Shown one piece after another: positions 9,138 through 18,458 of a DNA stretch of 64,000 bases. The stretch is taken from contig JAFLRO010000001.1 of assembly GCA_022511425.1 (NCBI GenBank), positions 1-64,000 of the forward strand. Direction: 5' to 3'. The notes below the pieces were generated by a model. It searched no databases. It was given only the letters and a program-made list of their open reading frames with translations, and had not been told where the DNA came from. The DNA comes from Acetatifactor sp. (GTDB lineage Bacteria > Bacillota > Clostridia > Lachnospirales > Lachnospiraceae). Within the stretch, counting starts at the first letter, position 1, and every line of letters begins with the position of its first letter. Position numbers and translations under genes: made by a program.

Positions 9138-10826
9138 ATGGTCGTATATCATAATAGAAGCGCAAAACTGCTGGTTTATACCCGTAAACCGGATGAAAAC
9201 GCATATCCAAGCGGACTGGCCAGAAGCATCCATTTTGCAGTGAGCCAGGATGGTCATCATTTCCATGCTCTTCATAATAACTATGGGATTTTGTTTGCAG
9301 ATGCAACGATCAGTGAAGACGATACCATCCAACCTAAAGGTGTAAAAAACCCAGTCGTTTTTCCGCTGTCGGAGGGAGGATTTGGCATTGCAGCGGAAAG
9401 AGTGAGGGAAGATGGCAGTGTTGATGAGACAAGTTGTGGGAAGTTACTGTTGTGGAAAACTGTTGATTTTATCGACTTCGAAAGTATGGGGTTGGTAGAA
9501 GAAAGCAGTTTTGAAGAGAGGAAAGGGAAGCCGTTCATTCGGAAGACCATTGTGATTCGGGGAGAGACGGTTTCTGGCTGTTCCATAGAGATAGATATGG
9601 ACTTATGCAATCGTATCAGTCAAAAATGGTGTCCGCTTCACCATGTGGATACATATCTGCCGCAGAATTTAACGGTCACATCTTTACAGGAGCTGGAAAC
9701 GCTCTGTGCTGTGGCTGTCTATTCGGATGGTTCAACCGCTGTAAAAAGAGTGGAATGGCAGAAGGAACAGGTGGATTTATCGAGACCCGGTATCTATCAG
9801 TTAAATGGAACTGTATGGCAAAGGGAATATCCATTCCCGCTGGCGCAGGGCTATGGAGATCCTGTAGTCTTTCCGTGGGAGGGGAAATGGTATTTCCTTG
9901 GAACTAACGATAACCTGAATGATATTGGAATCTATGTCAGGGAAGCAGATACGGTAGAGGGTCTCTTTGCGGAAGGGATGAAAGAGCACCTGATCCTGGA
10001 TGTGGACGAAGAGAAGGATTTTATTCAGACCTTCTGGGCACCGGAGTTCCATATCATAGGGGGTGAGCTTTATATTCTTCTTGCCATCGGCGGCAAAGTC
10101 TGGGGTCCCCAATGCTATCTGATGAAGTTTAAATCCGGCGGAAACATCGTGGATGCCAATAGCTGGGAGACGCCGGTAAAAGTACTGCGAAAAGACGGAA
10201 GTCCCCTTGCAAGTGACGGAATTACCCTGGATATGACATATCTTCTGGCAGGAGGACATTCCTACATGGTCTGGTCTTATAGACGTCATATCGGCACACC
10301 GATGGACACAGGTTCCATGCTCTACATCGCTGAAGTCGATGAGTCAAAGCCCTGGCAGCTCACAGGGGAACCGGTGCTTTTATCCCGTCCTTTATTTGGC
10401 TGGGAAAATGTGAGCGGTACTATCAACAACGAAGGTCCCCATGCTTTTGTCCATAACGGGAAGGTGTATCTGGCCTACTCTGGAGGCGATGCACGTGGGT
10501 ACTTGTATGCGCTTGGGCTTATGACCGCAGAGGAAAATAGAGATCTTACGGATGTGAGCGTCTGGAAGAAGAGTGGTGCGCCGGTTCTTTCCTTTTATTC
10601 CATGAAGGGAGTATATGGCCCTGGACATAATTCCTTCTTTGTGGACGAGGACGGAGAGCTGATGATTGCGTATCACGGAGAGACTGCACTGGAATCCCGT
10701 ATATGCTGTGACGGGATCCATCGGGTGCATTTTGATGTGGATGGAGAGCCCCGGTTCGATCTTTCATCGGAAAAAGACTTAAATCCTGCTCTGTGTAAGG
10801 TGTCAATTCAGGTCACGGTGCTCTAA
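9138..10826 (+). CDS. GH43-like family protein (paralog 2)
   Basis: Co-linear with 7163-8968 over its full length; start reassigned to 9138 (MVVYHNRSAKLLVYTRK) behind aggagga; FWAPEFHIIGGELYILLA, GVYGPGHNSFFVDEDGELMIAYHGE, GIHRVHFDVDGEPRFD. Confidence 0.8.
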   Translation: MVVYHNRSAKLLVYTRKPDENAYPSGLARSIHFAVSQDGHHFHALHNNYGILFADATISEDDTIQPKGVKNPVVFPLSEGGFGIAAERVREDGSVDETSCGKLLLWKTVDFIDFESMGLVEESSFEERKGKPFIRKTIVIRGETVSGCSIEIDMDLCNRISQKWCPLHHVDTYLPQNLTVTSLQELETLCAVAVYSDGSTAVKRVEWQKEQVDLSRPGIYQLNGTVWQREYPFPLAQGYGDPVVFPWEGKWYFLGTNDNLNDIGIYVREADTVEGLFAEGMKEHLILDVDEEKDFIQTFWAPEFHIIGGELYILLAIGGKVWGPQCYLMKFKSGGNIVDANSWETPVKVLRKDGSPLASDGITLDMTYLLAGGHSYMVWSYRRHIGTPMDTGSMLYIAEVDESKPWQLTGEPVLLSRPLFGWENVSGTINNEGPHAFVHNGKVYLAYSGGDARGYLYALGLMTAEENRDLTDVSVWKKSGAPVLSFYSMKGVYGPGHNSFFVDEDGELMIAYHGETALESRICCDGIHRVHFDVDGEPRFDLSSEKDLNPALCKVSIQVTVL

Positions 10827-10969
10827 AAAAGCTTATGTAATACAAGTTTCCTTAATAGTTAGCTTTACTTGCCCATATAGACAAAAGCGGCAAACTATCT
10901 TCATGGATAGCTATATGGCAGAAAGAGTCATCCAACATGAACATAGAAAAATAAAAGGAACAGAAGAGC

Positions 10970-12841
10970 ATGAAAGACCAGAAAGAAAAACAGAAACCCA
11001 AATACAACATGTGGCAGAACTCGGCTTATATGATTTCCCTTGCCTGGAGAGAGAAAGAGAAAAAGGTTATCTTTCTTGTGCTGCTGTTGGTATTCTGTAC
11101 AGTGTGCGATAATTTGATAAGTATTTATTTTACACCTACAGTACTTGCGGCTGTAGAAAAAAGGGTTCCCATATACAATCTCATCCTTACCATTTGCAGT
11201 TTTACGGGCGCAGGTATGTTCTTAAGTGCCTTTTCCAGTTACCTGAATACCAACACATTGTATGGGCGTGTACAGGTGAGGAGCGCCATCATCACTGCCC
11301 TAAACAGGAAAGCAGCGACAACTTCCTATCCCAATGTAGGTGACGAAAAGTTCATAAAGCTGCACACAAAAGCAAGTGAAGCCACCAGCGGCAACAGTCA
11401 GGCAACGGAAGCTATATGGAACACTCTTAGAAATCTGACGCAGAATATCATCAACATGTCTGTGTACATTTTTCTTTTGACAACATTGGAGTCATGGATG
11501 ATGATTCTGGTCTTGAGTACTACATTGATTGGTTATGCTGTCAATCGGTATCTGGGAGGATATGACTATCGTCATAGAGAGGAACTGGCGGAGTATGAGA
11601 ACCAGATGTGGTACATTGACGGCCGGGTCAGGGATTACAGCGCTGCAAAAGACATCCGTATCTTTGGTATAAAGCCTTGGCTGGAGGAACTGAGTGTAAA
11701 GGCAATGAATGCATTCATGGCTTTCCGTAAAAAGGCGAATGGGATTTATTTTTGGGGAAGTGTGGCGGATCTGGTTCTCACCTTTATCCGTAATGCGGCA
11801 GCTTATGCATATTTGATTGATCTGGTTCTTAAGGGAGGATTAAGTGCCCCGGAGTTTTTGCTGTATTTTTCTGTGGTGGGAGGACTTGCAACCTGGGTCA
11901 ACTATACCTTTTATGAAATATCCACCCTTTACCGCCAGAGTCTGGATATTTCTACGGTGAGAGAATGCCTGGAATATCCTGAACCCTTCGATTTTGAAGG
12001 AGGAGAGCGTTTGGACCCGGACAATACTGTCTCTTACGAGATCAGACTGGAAAACGTGTCCTTCCATTACCCGAATAATGAGAAGCTGATTCTGGAGAAT
12101 ATTGACCTGACGCTTCATCCGGGCGAAAAGCTGGCCGTGGTGGGGTTGAACGGTGCGGGAAAGACCACTTTGGTAAAGCTTTTATGCGGCTTTTATGACC
12201 CCACAGAAGGGCGGGTACTTTTAAACGGCAGAGATATCAGGGAATATAACAGAAGAGATTATTATCGTATGTTCTCAGCAGTATTCCAGAGTTTTTCCCT
12301 GCTCGCAGCCTCAGTGGCAGTGAATGTGGCTCAGACAGAAGACAATATCGATATGGAAAGGGTGAGGCACTCTACGGATCAGGCTGGTCTTTTAGAAAAG
12401 ATAGAGAGTCTTCCTGATGGATTCAATACTCTTTTGAATCGGACAGTCTATGAAGATTCCGTCATGCTTTCCGGAGGAGAGACCCAGCGGTTGATGCTGG
12501 CAAGGGCTCTTTACAAGGATGCTCCTGTGATCTTACTGGACGAGCCGACGGCGGCTTTAGACCCTATTGCGGAAGCTGAGCTCTATCAGAAATACAGTGA
12601 TATGACCGCAGGAAAGTCGTCCGTTTATATATCCCACCGTCTTGCATCCACCCGGTTCTGTGACCGTATTATCCTGATTGAGGACAATCATATTGCTGAG
12701 GAGGGCACTCATGAGGAACTGCTCGCAAAAGGCGGACGATATTGGGAGTTATTTGAAGTACAGAGCAAATACTACAGGGAGGAGGGAGAAGGAAGTGAAG
12801 ATGCCGAAGAAAAAGAGTCAGGAGAAAACGAGTCAAAATAA
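10970..12841 (+). CDS. ABC transporter, ATP-binding/permease (exporter half 1)
   Basis: Walker A GLNGAGKTT, signature MLSGGETQR, Walker B VILLDEPTAALDP, N-terminal TMD. Confidence 0.9.
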   Translation: MKDQKEKQKPKYNMWQNSAYMISLAWREKEKKVIFLVLLLVFCTVCDNLISIYFTPTVLAAVEKRVPIYNLILTICSFTGAGMFLSAFSSYLNTNTLYGRVQVRSAIITALNRKAATTSYPNVGDEKFIKLHTKASEATSGNSQATEAIWNTLRNLTQNIINMSVYIFLLTTLESWMMILVLSTTLIGYAVNRYLGGYDYRHREELAEYENQMWYIDGRVRDYSAAKDIRIFGIKPWLEELSVKAMNAFMAFRKKANGIYFWGSVADLVLTFIRNAAAYAYLIDLVLKGGLSAPEFLLYFSVVGGLATWVNYTFYEISTLYRQSLDISTVRECLEYPEPFDFEGGERLDPDNTVSYEIRLENVSFHYPNNEKLILENIDLTLHPGEKLAVVGLNGAGKTTLVKLLCGFYDPTEGRVLLNGRDIREYNRRDYYRMFSAVFQSFSLLAASVAVNVAQTEDNIDMERVRHSTDQAGLLEKIESLPDGFNTLLNRTVYEDSVMLSGGETQRLMLARALYKDAPVILLDEPTAALDPIAEAELYQKYSDMTAGKSSVYISHRLASTRFCDRIILIEDNHIAEEGTHEELLAKGGRYWELFEVQSKYYREEGEGSEDAEEKESGENESK

Positions 12842-14723
12842 GAAACTTAATAATGACGAAAAGGAGCTTTTATCCTATAAGGAAGCCTTTCGATTTAATC
12901 GGAAAGCCTTTCTCCTGCTCTATAAACGTTATCCTCAGATGTTCACCTCCAGTATCATATGCGTGATATGGGATGCACTCACTCCTTATGTAGGCATCTA
13001 TCTGTCAGCAAGGATCATAGATGAGATTGCAGGGAGCAGAAATCCTGAAACTTTAAAACGTCTGGTACTTTATACCCTCTTTTCAGCAGCATTTATCTCG
13101 CTTGTAACTGCCTTGTTGTCAAAATGGAGGAACAATCAGGAGTCGGGGATGTACTTCAAAGTACAACAGGTCTTTACGCAGAAGCTGATGGAGATGGATT
13201 TTGTGAATATAGATGATGCAAAGACTCATGAAATGCTTTCAACCATCAATCAGAACCAGAATGGGGGAGGATGGGGGCTTTACAGAGTGACAGGGAACAT
13301 GAATAATCTGATTTCTGCTGTATTTAGTCTATTAGGTGGTGCTGCGCTCACTGTGACTCTGTTTACCCAGCTTGTGCCTGAAGATGCCGGGAAACTCACG
13401 GTATTAAATAATCCATTATTTGTTCTGGTTATAATTGCAGTCATGTTGGCTGTCACATATATAGGATCCGCGTTAAACAATAAAGCTGGGAGCTACTATG
13501 CGCGCAGAGCGGATGCACATAATCTGGGGAATCGTTTGTTCGGGTTTTACGGCTGGCTTGGATACCAGCAGGAACTTGCGCCGGATATGCGAATCTATCG
13601 TCAAGACATCATCTGTGACAGGTATAATAGCGACAAGACCTCTACCTTTGGCTCCAAGGGTATTTTTGCAAGGTATGCCAGAGGCCCTATCGGATTGTAT
13701 AATGCAGCTTCTGCAGCTATAGCCTGGTTCCTCGTGGGCGGTGTGACCGTGTTTGTCTGCCTGAAGGCTCTGGCGGGGGCATTTGGCGTAGGGTCCGTGA
13801 CCATGTATAGCACCGCTGTTTTGAGCATAAATAGTGGCATAGCCACTTTTTTCGGTACTGTTGGAGACATGCGCAACAACGCGTCATTTCTCAAATTGAT
13901 ATTTGACTTTCTGGAGATGCCTAATACGATGCGGCAGGGATTCAGACCGGTTGATAAGCGGGATCACTGGAATTATGAGATTGAGTTCAGGGATGTGTCA
14001 TTCAAATATCCCGGCAGTGAGGAATATGCCCTGAAGCATGTAAGTATGAAATTTGGGGCAGGAGAACGGCTGGCTGTAGTAGGACAGAACGGCAGCGGCA
14101 AGACAACCTTTATCAAGCTTCTGTGCCGTCTATACGACCCTACAGAAGGTGTGATTCTCTTAAATGGAACGGATATCAGGGAATTTGATTATCTGGAATA
14201 TATGGCCATTTTTTCTGTTGTGTTCCAGGATTTCAGGCTCTTTGCCTTTTCTCTTGGACAGAATGTAGGTACAAAGGTTGCATATGACAGTGAACTTGCC
14301 GGGAATGTTTTGCGTAAGGCTGGCTTCGGAGAGCGGCTGGATACTTTGGAGGATGGACTGGAGACTTATCTGTATAAGGATTTCAGTAAGAAAGGTGTCG
14401 AAATCTCCGGCGGCGAAGCTCAGAAGATAGCCCTTGCCCGAACCCTCTATAAAGATGCGCCCTTCATAGTCCTGGACGAGCCCACGGCGGCTCTTGATCC
14501 CATTGCTGAATCGGAAGTTTACAGCAATTTCAACGATATTGTGGGAGATAAAACGGCTATATATATCAGCCATCGGCTTTCATCCTGCCGATTCTGCAAT
14601 GACATCCTTGTCTTTCATGAAGGTGAATTGGTTCAGCGGGGCAGTCATGAGGAACTTTGCAAAGAGACGGACGGAAAGTATTATGAGCTTTGGAATTCTC
14701 AGGCACAATATTATAATGCTTAA
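12801..14723 (+). CDS. ABC transporter, ATP-binding/permease (exporter half 2)
   Basis: Start reassigned to 12801 (MPKKKSQEK) behind ggagggagaaggaag; overlaps half 1 by 41 nt; Walker A GQNGSGKTT, EISGGEAQK, FIVLDEPTAALDP. Confidence 0.9.
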   Translation: MPKKKSQEKTSQNKKLNNDEKELLSYKEAFRFNRKAFLLLYKRYPQMFTSSIICVIWDALTPYVGIYLSARIIDEIAGSRNPETLKRLVLYTLFSAAFISLVTALLSKWRNNQESGMYFKVQQVFTQKLMEMDFVNIDDAKTHEMLSTINQNQNGGGWGLYRVTGNMNNLISAVFSLLGGAALTVTLFTQLVPEDAGKLTVLNNPLFVLVIIAVMLAVTYIGSALNNKAGSYYARRADAHNLGNRLFGFYGWLGYQQELAPDMRIYRQDIICDRYNSDKTSTFGSKGIFARYARGPIGLYNAASAAIAWFLVGGVTVFVCLKALAGAFGVGSVTMYSTAVLSINSGIATFFGTVGDMRNNASFLKLIFDFLEMPNTMRQGFRPVDKRDHWNYEIEFRDVSFKYPGSEEYALKHVSMKFGAGERLAVVGQNGSGKTTFIKLLCRLYDPTEGVILLNGTDIREFDYLEYMAIFSVVFQDFRLFAFSLGQNVGTKVAYDSELAGNVLRKAGFGERLDTLEDGLETYLYKDFSKKGVEISGGEAQKIALARTLYKDAPFIVLDEPTAALDPIAESEVYSNFNDIVGDKTAIYISHRLSSCRFCNDILVFHEGELVQRGSHEELCKETDGKYYELWNSQAQYYNA

Positions 14724-14931
14724 GAATAAATACACTTTAGCTTATTCATAGTTTGGGAAAAGAAGAATTGTGTAATTATAATTAGTATTATTTGAGATAA
14801 ATTGAGTTAAATTGTCAAAAAGTTTACAATTTTGTGTTGCCAATAAATGAGATATATTATATAATTTTATAAAATATCTAAAAAACAATTATTTTATTTG
14901 AATAAAAAATATTCTGTGGAGGGAGTATTAT

Positions 14932-16647
14932 ATGGAAAAAAAGGCTGGTGGATTGAAATTAAAGCTATATTTACTTACGATTGCCCCAGTGATATTGGTA
15001 GGTGTGATCATCATGCTCATCAGCACCAATCAGCTGAGCAGTAGTCTGCAGTCCATGGCTCAGTCCAGACTTGAGAGCGTATGTAAGTACATGACAGGAG
15101 CTTACAGTGTTATGTATGCAGGCGATCTAGAATATGACGAGGCTACGGACAGCTTGACCAAGGGTGGACACGATCTGTCTGAGACCTATAGTATGTTGGA
15201 TGCACTCAATAAAGATACCGGCATACATACCACTATCTTCTATGGAGATACCAGAAGGTTGACCACGGTTCTTGGTGATGACGGACAGAGATTTGTAGGT
15301 ACTAAAGCGGGCGACGCCGTGATACAAGCTGTATTAAAAAATGGACAAAACTATTTCAGTGACAATGTGACCATAAACAATGAAAGATATTTTGGTTATT
15401 ATGTACCGATCAGGAATACCGATAATTCGATAGTAGGTATGTTCTTTGCCGGGGCACCAAGATCCGATGTGATGAGTATGGTAAATAGCGCTATGCTCCT
15501 TGTTGCAATCAGCGCAATCCTGCTGATGATTATTGATGTAGTGGGAGTAGCGATGCTGACTTTAAATCTGGTGCGAACCATAAATAACTGTGTGGATGCA
15601 GTAGTTACTCTGGAATCCGGCAAACTGAATGTCAGGGCTGAAGTCGGATTCTTCAATAAAGGCGATGAGTTGGGCCTTTTGGCAAAGAGCATCAACAGCA
15701 TGGCTGCACGTTTCCTGAATGTGACAAAACAGATACGTTCCAGTTCTGATGTCATGAAGGGAAATTCTGATACACTTGCAACCGTAGCAGAAAGCACAAA
15801 TAATTCTATCAGCGAAGTTTCCAGGGCAATTGAGGATGTGGCAAATGGCGCCACTTCACAGGCAAATGATACTCAGGATGCTGCTTCCAATATTGCGGAG
15901 ATGGGCTTCTCTATTGAGGCAATCGTTTCCGACATCAACAACCTTGCGGCAGCCGCTGAGCACTCCCAGGAAACCAGCAAGCGCGCAGAATCTGCAATGG
16001 AAGAGTTGATTGGCATCAGCATGGAGACAAAAGAATCTGTTGAAAAGATCGTAAAGCAGTCTGAAACCAATGTGAATGCTGCTTCCAGAATTCAGGAAGT
16101 TGTGAACGTAATTTCCGATATAGCATCACAAACCAATCTTCTTAGCCTGAACGCCAGCATAGAGGCTGCCAGGGCAGGAGAGCAGGGAAGAGGCTTCGGC
16201 GTGGTTGCATTGGAAGTCGGAAAGCTGGCTGATGACAGCTCCAAGTCCGCAGCAGAGATTGAAGAGATCATCAAGGAGTTGGTAGGTAATATAGCAGAGA
16301 CTTCTGATTTGACAGCGCTGCTCAGTGACAATGCGAAGAATCAGATCGACAAGCTGGAAGCTACAAGAAAAGATTTCGATGTCATGCTGGCAAATGTTGA
16401 AAAAATGTTTGAAAATACTATGGCTGTACAGGCTGAGGTTGATAAGATCAATATCCTGCGCGCTACAATTGAAGGCATTGTGGAGAACCTTTCTGCATTA
16501 TCCGAGGAGAATGCGGCTTCCAGTGAAGAGACCACTGCTTCTGCTAATATGGTAGTAGCCTCCATGGAACAGTTGAGCGACTCTACCCAGGAAATTAGTT
16601 CCCTTGCAACAGAGCTGGCTAAAATTATTTCTTATTTCAAAGAATAA
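14932..16647 (+). CDS. Methyl-accepting chemotaxis protein with Cache-type sensor and HAMP
   Basis: Two TMs, HAMP-like segment, conserved hairpin tip [46 protein letters not shown] ggaggg. Confidence 0.93.
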   Translation: MEKKAGGLKLKLYLLTIAPVILVGVIIMLISTNQLSSSLQSMAQSRLESVCKYMTGAYSVMYAGDLEYDEATDSLTKGGHDLSETYSMLDALNKDTGIHTTIFYGDTRRLTTVLGDDGQRFVGTKAGDAVIQAVLKNGQNYFSDNVTINNERYFGYYVPIRNTDNSIVGMFFAGAPRSDVMSMVNSAMLLVAISAILLMIIDVVGVAMLTLNLVRTINNCVDAVVTLESGKLNVRAEVGFFNKGDELGLLAKSINSMAARFLNVTKQIRSSSDVMKGNSDTLATVAESTNNSISEVSRAIEDVANGATSQANDTQDAASNIAEMGFSIEAIVSDINNLAAAAEHSQETSKRAESAMEELIGISMETKESVEKIVKQSETNVNAASRIQEVVNVISDIASQTNLLSLNASIEAARAGEQGRGFGVVALEVGKLADDSSKSAAEIEEIIKELVGNIAETSDLTALLSDNAKNQIDKLEATRKDFDVMLANVEKMFENTMAVQAEVDKINILRATIEGIVENLSALSEENAASSEETTASANMVVASMEQLSDSTQEISSLATELAKIISYFKE

Positions 16648-16674
16648 TAAGTATTATTTTAAGTCAAAAAGAGG

Positions 16675-16700
16675 AGGGCTTTCCCGTTTTGGAAAGCCCT
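16675..16700 (+). terminator. GC-rich hairpin downstream of MCP (no clear U-tract)
   Basis: agggctttcc-cgtttt-ggaaagccct, perfect 10-bp stem. Confidence 0.55.
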
Positions 16701-16906
16701 TGGTTATCGAAAATTATAAGTTTTACATAAAAAAACACTCATTTTCGCGATTTTTGACGATTAAATGACGAATTTTCATATAAGACTGGAAATCAGGCAA
16801 ATTATCATATATAATATTCGTTAGACATGTGGTTAAATGGTGCCATGGTCATAAAATTAAGTAAAGCGAGATGCTTTCAAATTTCAATGTGTGAAAAGGA
16901 GAAAAA

Positions 16907-17287
16907 ATGGACGGACAGAATTTCAACAATGGACAGAATACTGGGACTCCTCAGTACAGTAACTATCAGGATAACACGGCTTTTCAACAGCCCAATGTTA
17001 CTCCTGGAAACGGTGGAAAGGCAAGCGGTACTCAGATAGCGTCTCTGGTGTTGGGTATTATCAGTATTGTACTTTGCTGCTGTTATGGCGCTCCCAGTTT
17101 GATTTTGGGTATCATAGGTCTGGTATGCGGTATCAAGGGCAACAAGGAGAATAAGAACGGTGTGGGTACAGCAGGTATTGTATGTTCCATCATCGGCCTT
17201 ATCATGGGTATAGCATCGCTGATCTACTATATCGTTGTAGGTGCTGCTATTTATTCTGTTGGTAGTGATCCCAGCAGTTGGTATTAA
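16907..17287 (+). CDS. DUF4190-type small membrane protein with Asn/Gln-rich N-terminus
   Basis: ASLVLGIISIVLCCCYGAPSLILGIIGLVCGIKGNKENKNGVGTAGIVCSIIGLIMG; RBS aaaaggag. Confidence 0.75.
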   Translation: MDGQNFNNGQNTGTPQYSNYQDNTAFQQPNVTPGNGGKASGTQIASLVLGIISIVLCCCYGAPSLILGIIGLVCGIKGNKENKNGVGTAGIVCSIIGLIMGIASLIYYIVVGAAIYSVGSDPSSWY

Positions 17288-17301
17288 AGTGAGTTAATAA
17301 G

Positions 17302-17727
17302 ATGGCAAAACAGAAGAGTCTAGAGGATGAATTATATCCGGTAGGTCTATTAGTTTTAGCTATTGCGGCTGTGGGCATTCCGCTGTTTTTCATTTTTTTG
17401 GCGGGAAGGGATTTATCCCAGAGCGATTGTGCCTTTCAGTTATTCCTTGGCATGTATTGTCCGGGCTGTGGAGGGACGCGCTCAGTAAATGCGCTGTTAC
17501 ATGGACATTTAATTCAATCACTCTGGTATCATCCGCTGGTTCTCTACAGCGCAGGACTTTATCTTGTCTTTATGATTTCTTGGACGGCAGCTAAGCTGCA
17601 TCTGTTCGGGATCAAGAGTGGTCTGAAATTCCGCCCGGGCTATATGTATGCCATGCTTGTGATTATCGCGGTTAATTTCATAGTAAAAAATGTGCTAAAG
17701 ATCGGTTTTGGTATTTTAATGATTTAA
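17302..17727 (+). CDS. DUF2752-type membrane protein
   Basis: GMYCPGCGGTRSVNALLHGHLIQSLWYHPLV motif plus TMs. Confidence 0.8.
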   Translation: MAKQKSLEDELYPVGLLVLAIAAVGIPLFFIFLAGRDLSQSDCAFQLFLGMYCPGCGGTRSVNALLHGHLIQSLWYHPLVLYSAGLYLVFMISWTAAKLHLFGIKSGLKFRPGYMYAMLVIIAVNFIVKNVLKIGFGILMI

Positions 17728-17746
17728 AAGAACTACCTGGAAAGGT

Positions 17747-17783
17747 AAAAAAAGCGGTTCGGAGATTTCCGAACCGTTTTTTT
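17747..17783. terminator. Bidirectional intrinsic terminator between convergent genes
   Basis: aaaaaaag-cggttcgga-gatt-tccgaaccg-ttttttt. Confidence 0.93.
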
Positions 17784-17807
17784 ATTTGAATGCTTGATCT
17801 TTATGAC

Positions 17808-18275
17808 TCAATATTCAATAGTGAGGTCTGCATCACTGGGCTTTTCGCCATGTAGACAAGTGATGATTATCTGGATCCGTTTATAGGCTCTGGAATAATT
17901 TGACTTTGCATACTCTGCTGTGTTCTGGTCATAAGAATTGTTGCTGTATGCATCGTGATAGCTGGACACTGCTTCCGTCATGTATTGGCTGGATTCATCA
18001 GCCAGTTCCTCAAGATAGTCAAACTCCTCCGGGAAATCCAATCTTGCAAAGGCCTGAAATGCGAGATCTAACTCGTCAAGGCAGGAGAGGAGTTCAGATA
18101 TGGCATTTTCCGACTGAGCATCGATATTATTGATGGAAGTATCTATCTCGGAAATTTTGGTGCAAAATTCATCAACACTGTTGCGAAATTGTGTCAGCTC
18201 GGGATTCTCGCCGCAGGCGGTGAGCAGAATACCAATCAGTACCGCCGCGAAAAGCATACGAACTTTGTTTTTCAA
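17808..18275 (-). CDS. Putative lipoprotein of unknown function
   Basis: Lipobox signal MKNKVRMLFAAVLIGILLTACGEN; helical remainder. Confidence 0.75.
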   Translation of the reverse strand: MKNKVRMLFAAVLIGILLTACGENPELTQFRNSVDEFCTKISEIDTSINNIDAQSENAISELLSCLDELDLAFQAFARLDFPEEFDYLEELADESSQYMTEAVSSYHDAYSNNSYDQNTAEYAKSNYSRAYKRIQIIITCLHGEKPSDADLTIEY

Positions 18276-18383
18276 TGGTCAACCCTCCAAGTTTTCACAT
18301 AAAAAGTGCTATGTCTTATTAAAATTTACCACAATTCGATGAGTTTCGCAACTACTTTCCATGAAAAGGATAAATCCTCCCCT

Positions 18384-18412
18384 TTACGACTAAATCCTGT
18401 ATGTGGTATTAT
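18384..18412 (+). promoter_or_regulatory. Candidate sigma-A promoter upstream of metH (TTACGA-17-TATTAT, extended -10 TGG)
   Basis: -35 18384-18389, spacer 17, -10 18407-18412. Confidence 0.5.
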
Positions 18413-18458
18413 ATGTAGTAATGTGTGTGAAACTAATACAGAGAGGCATTTTTCTGAA

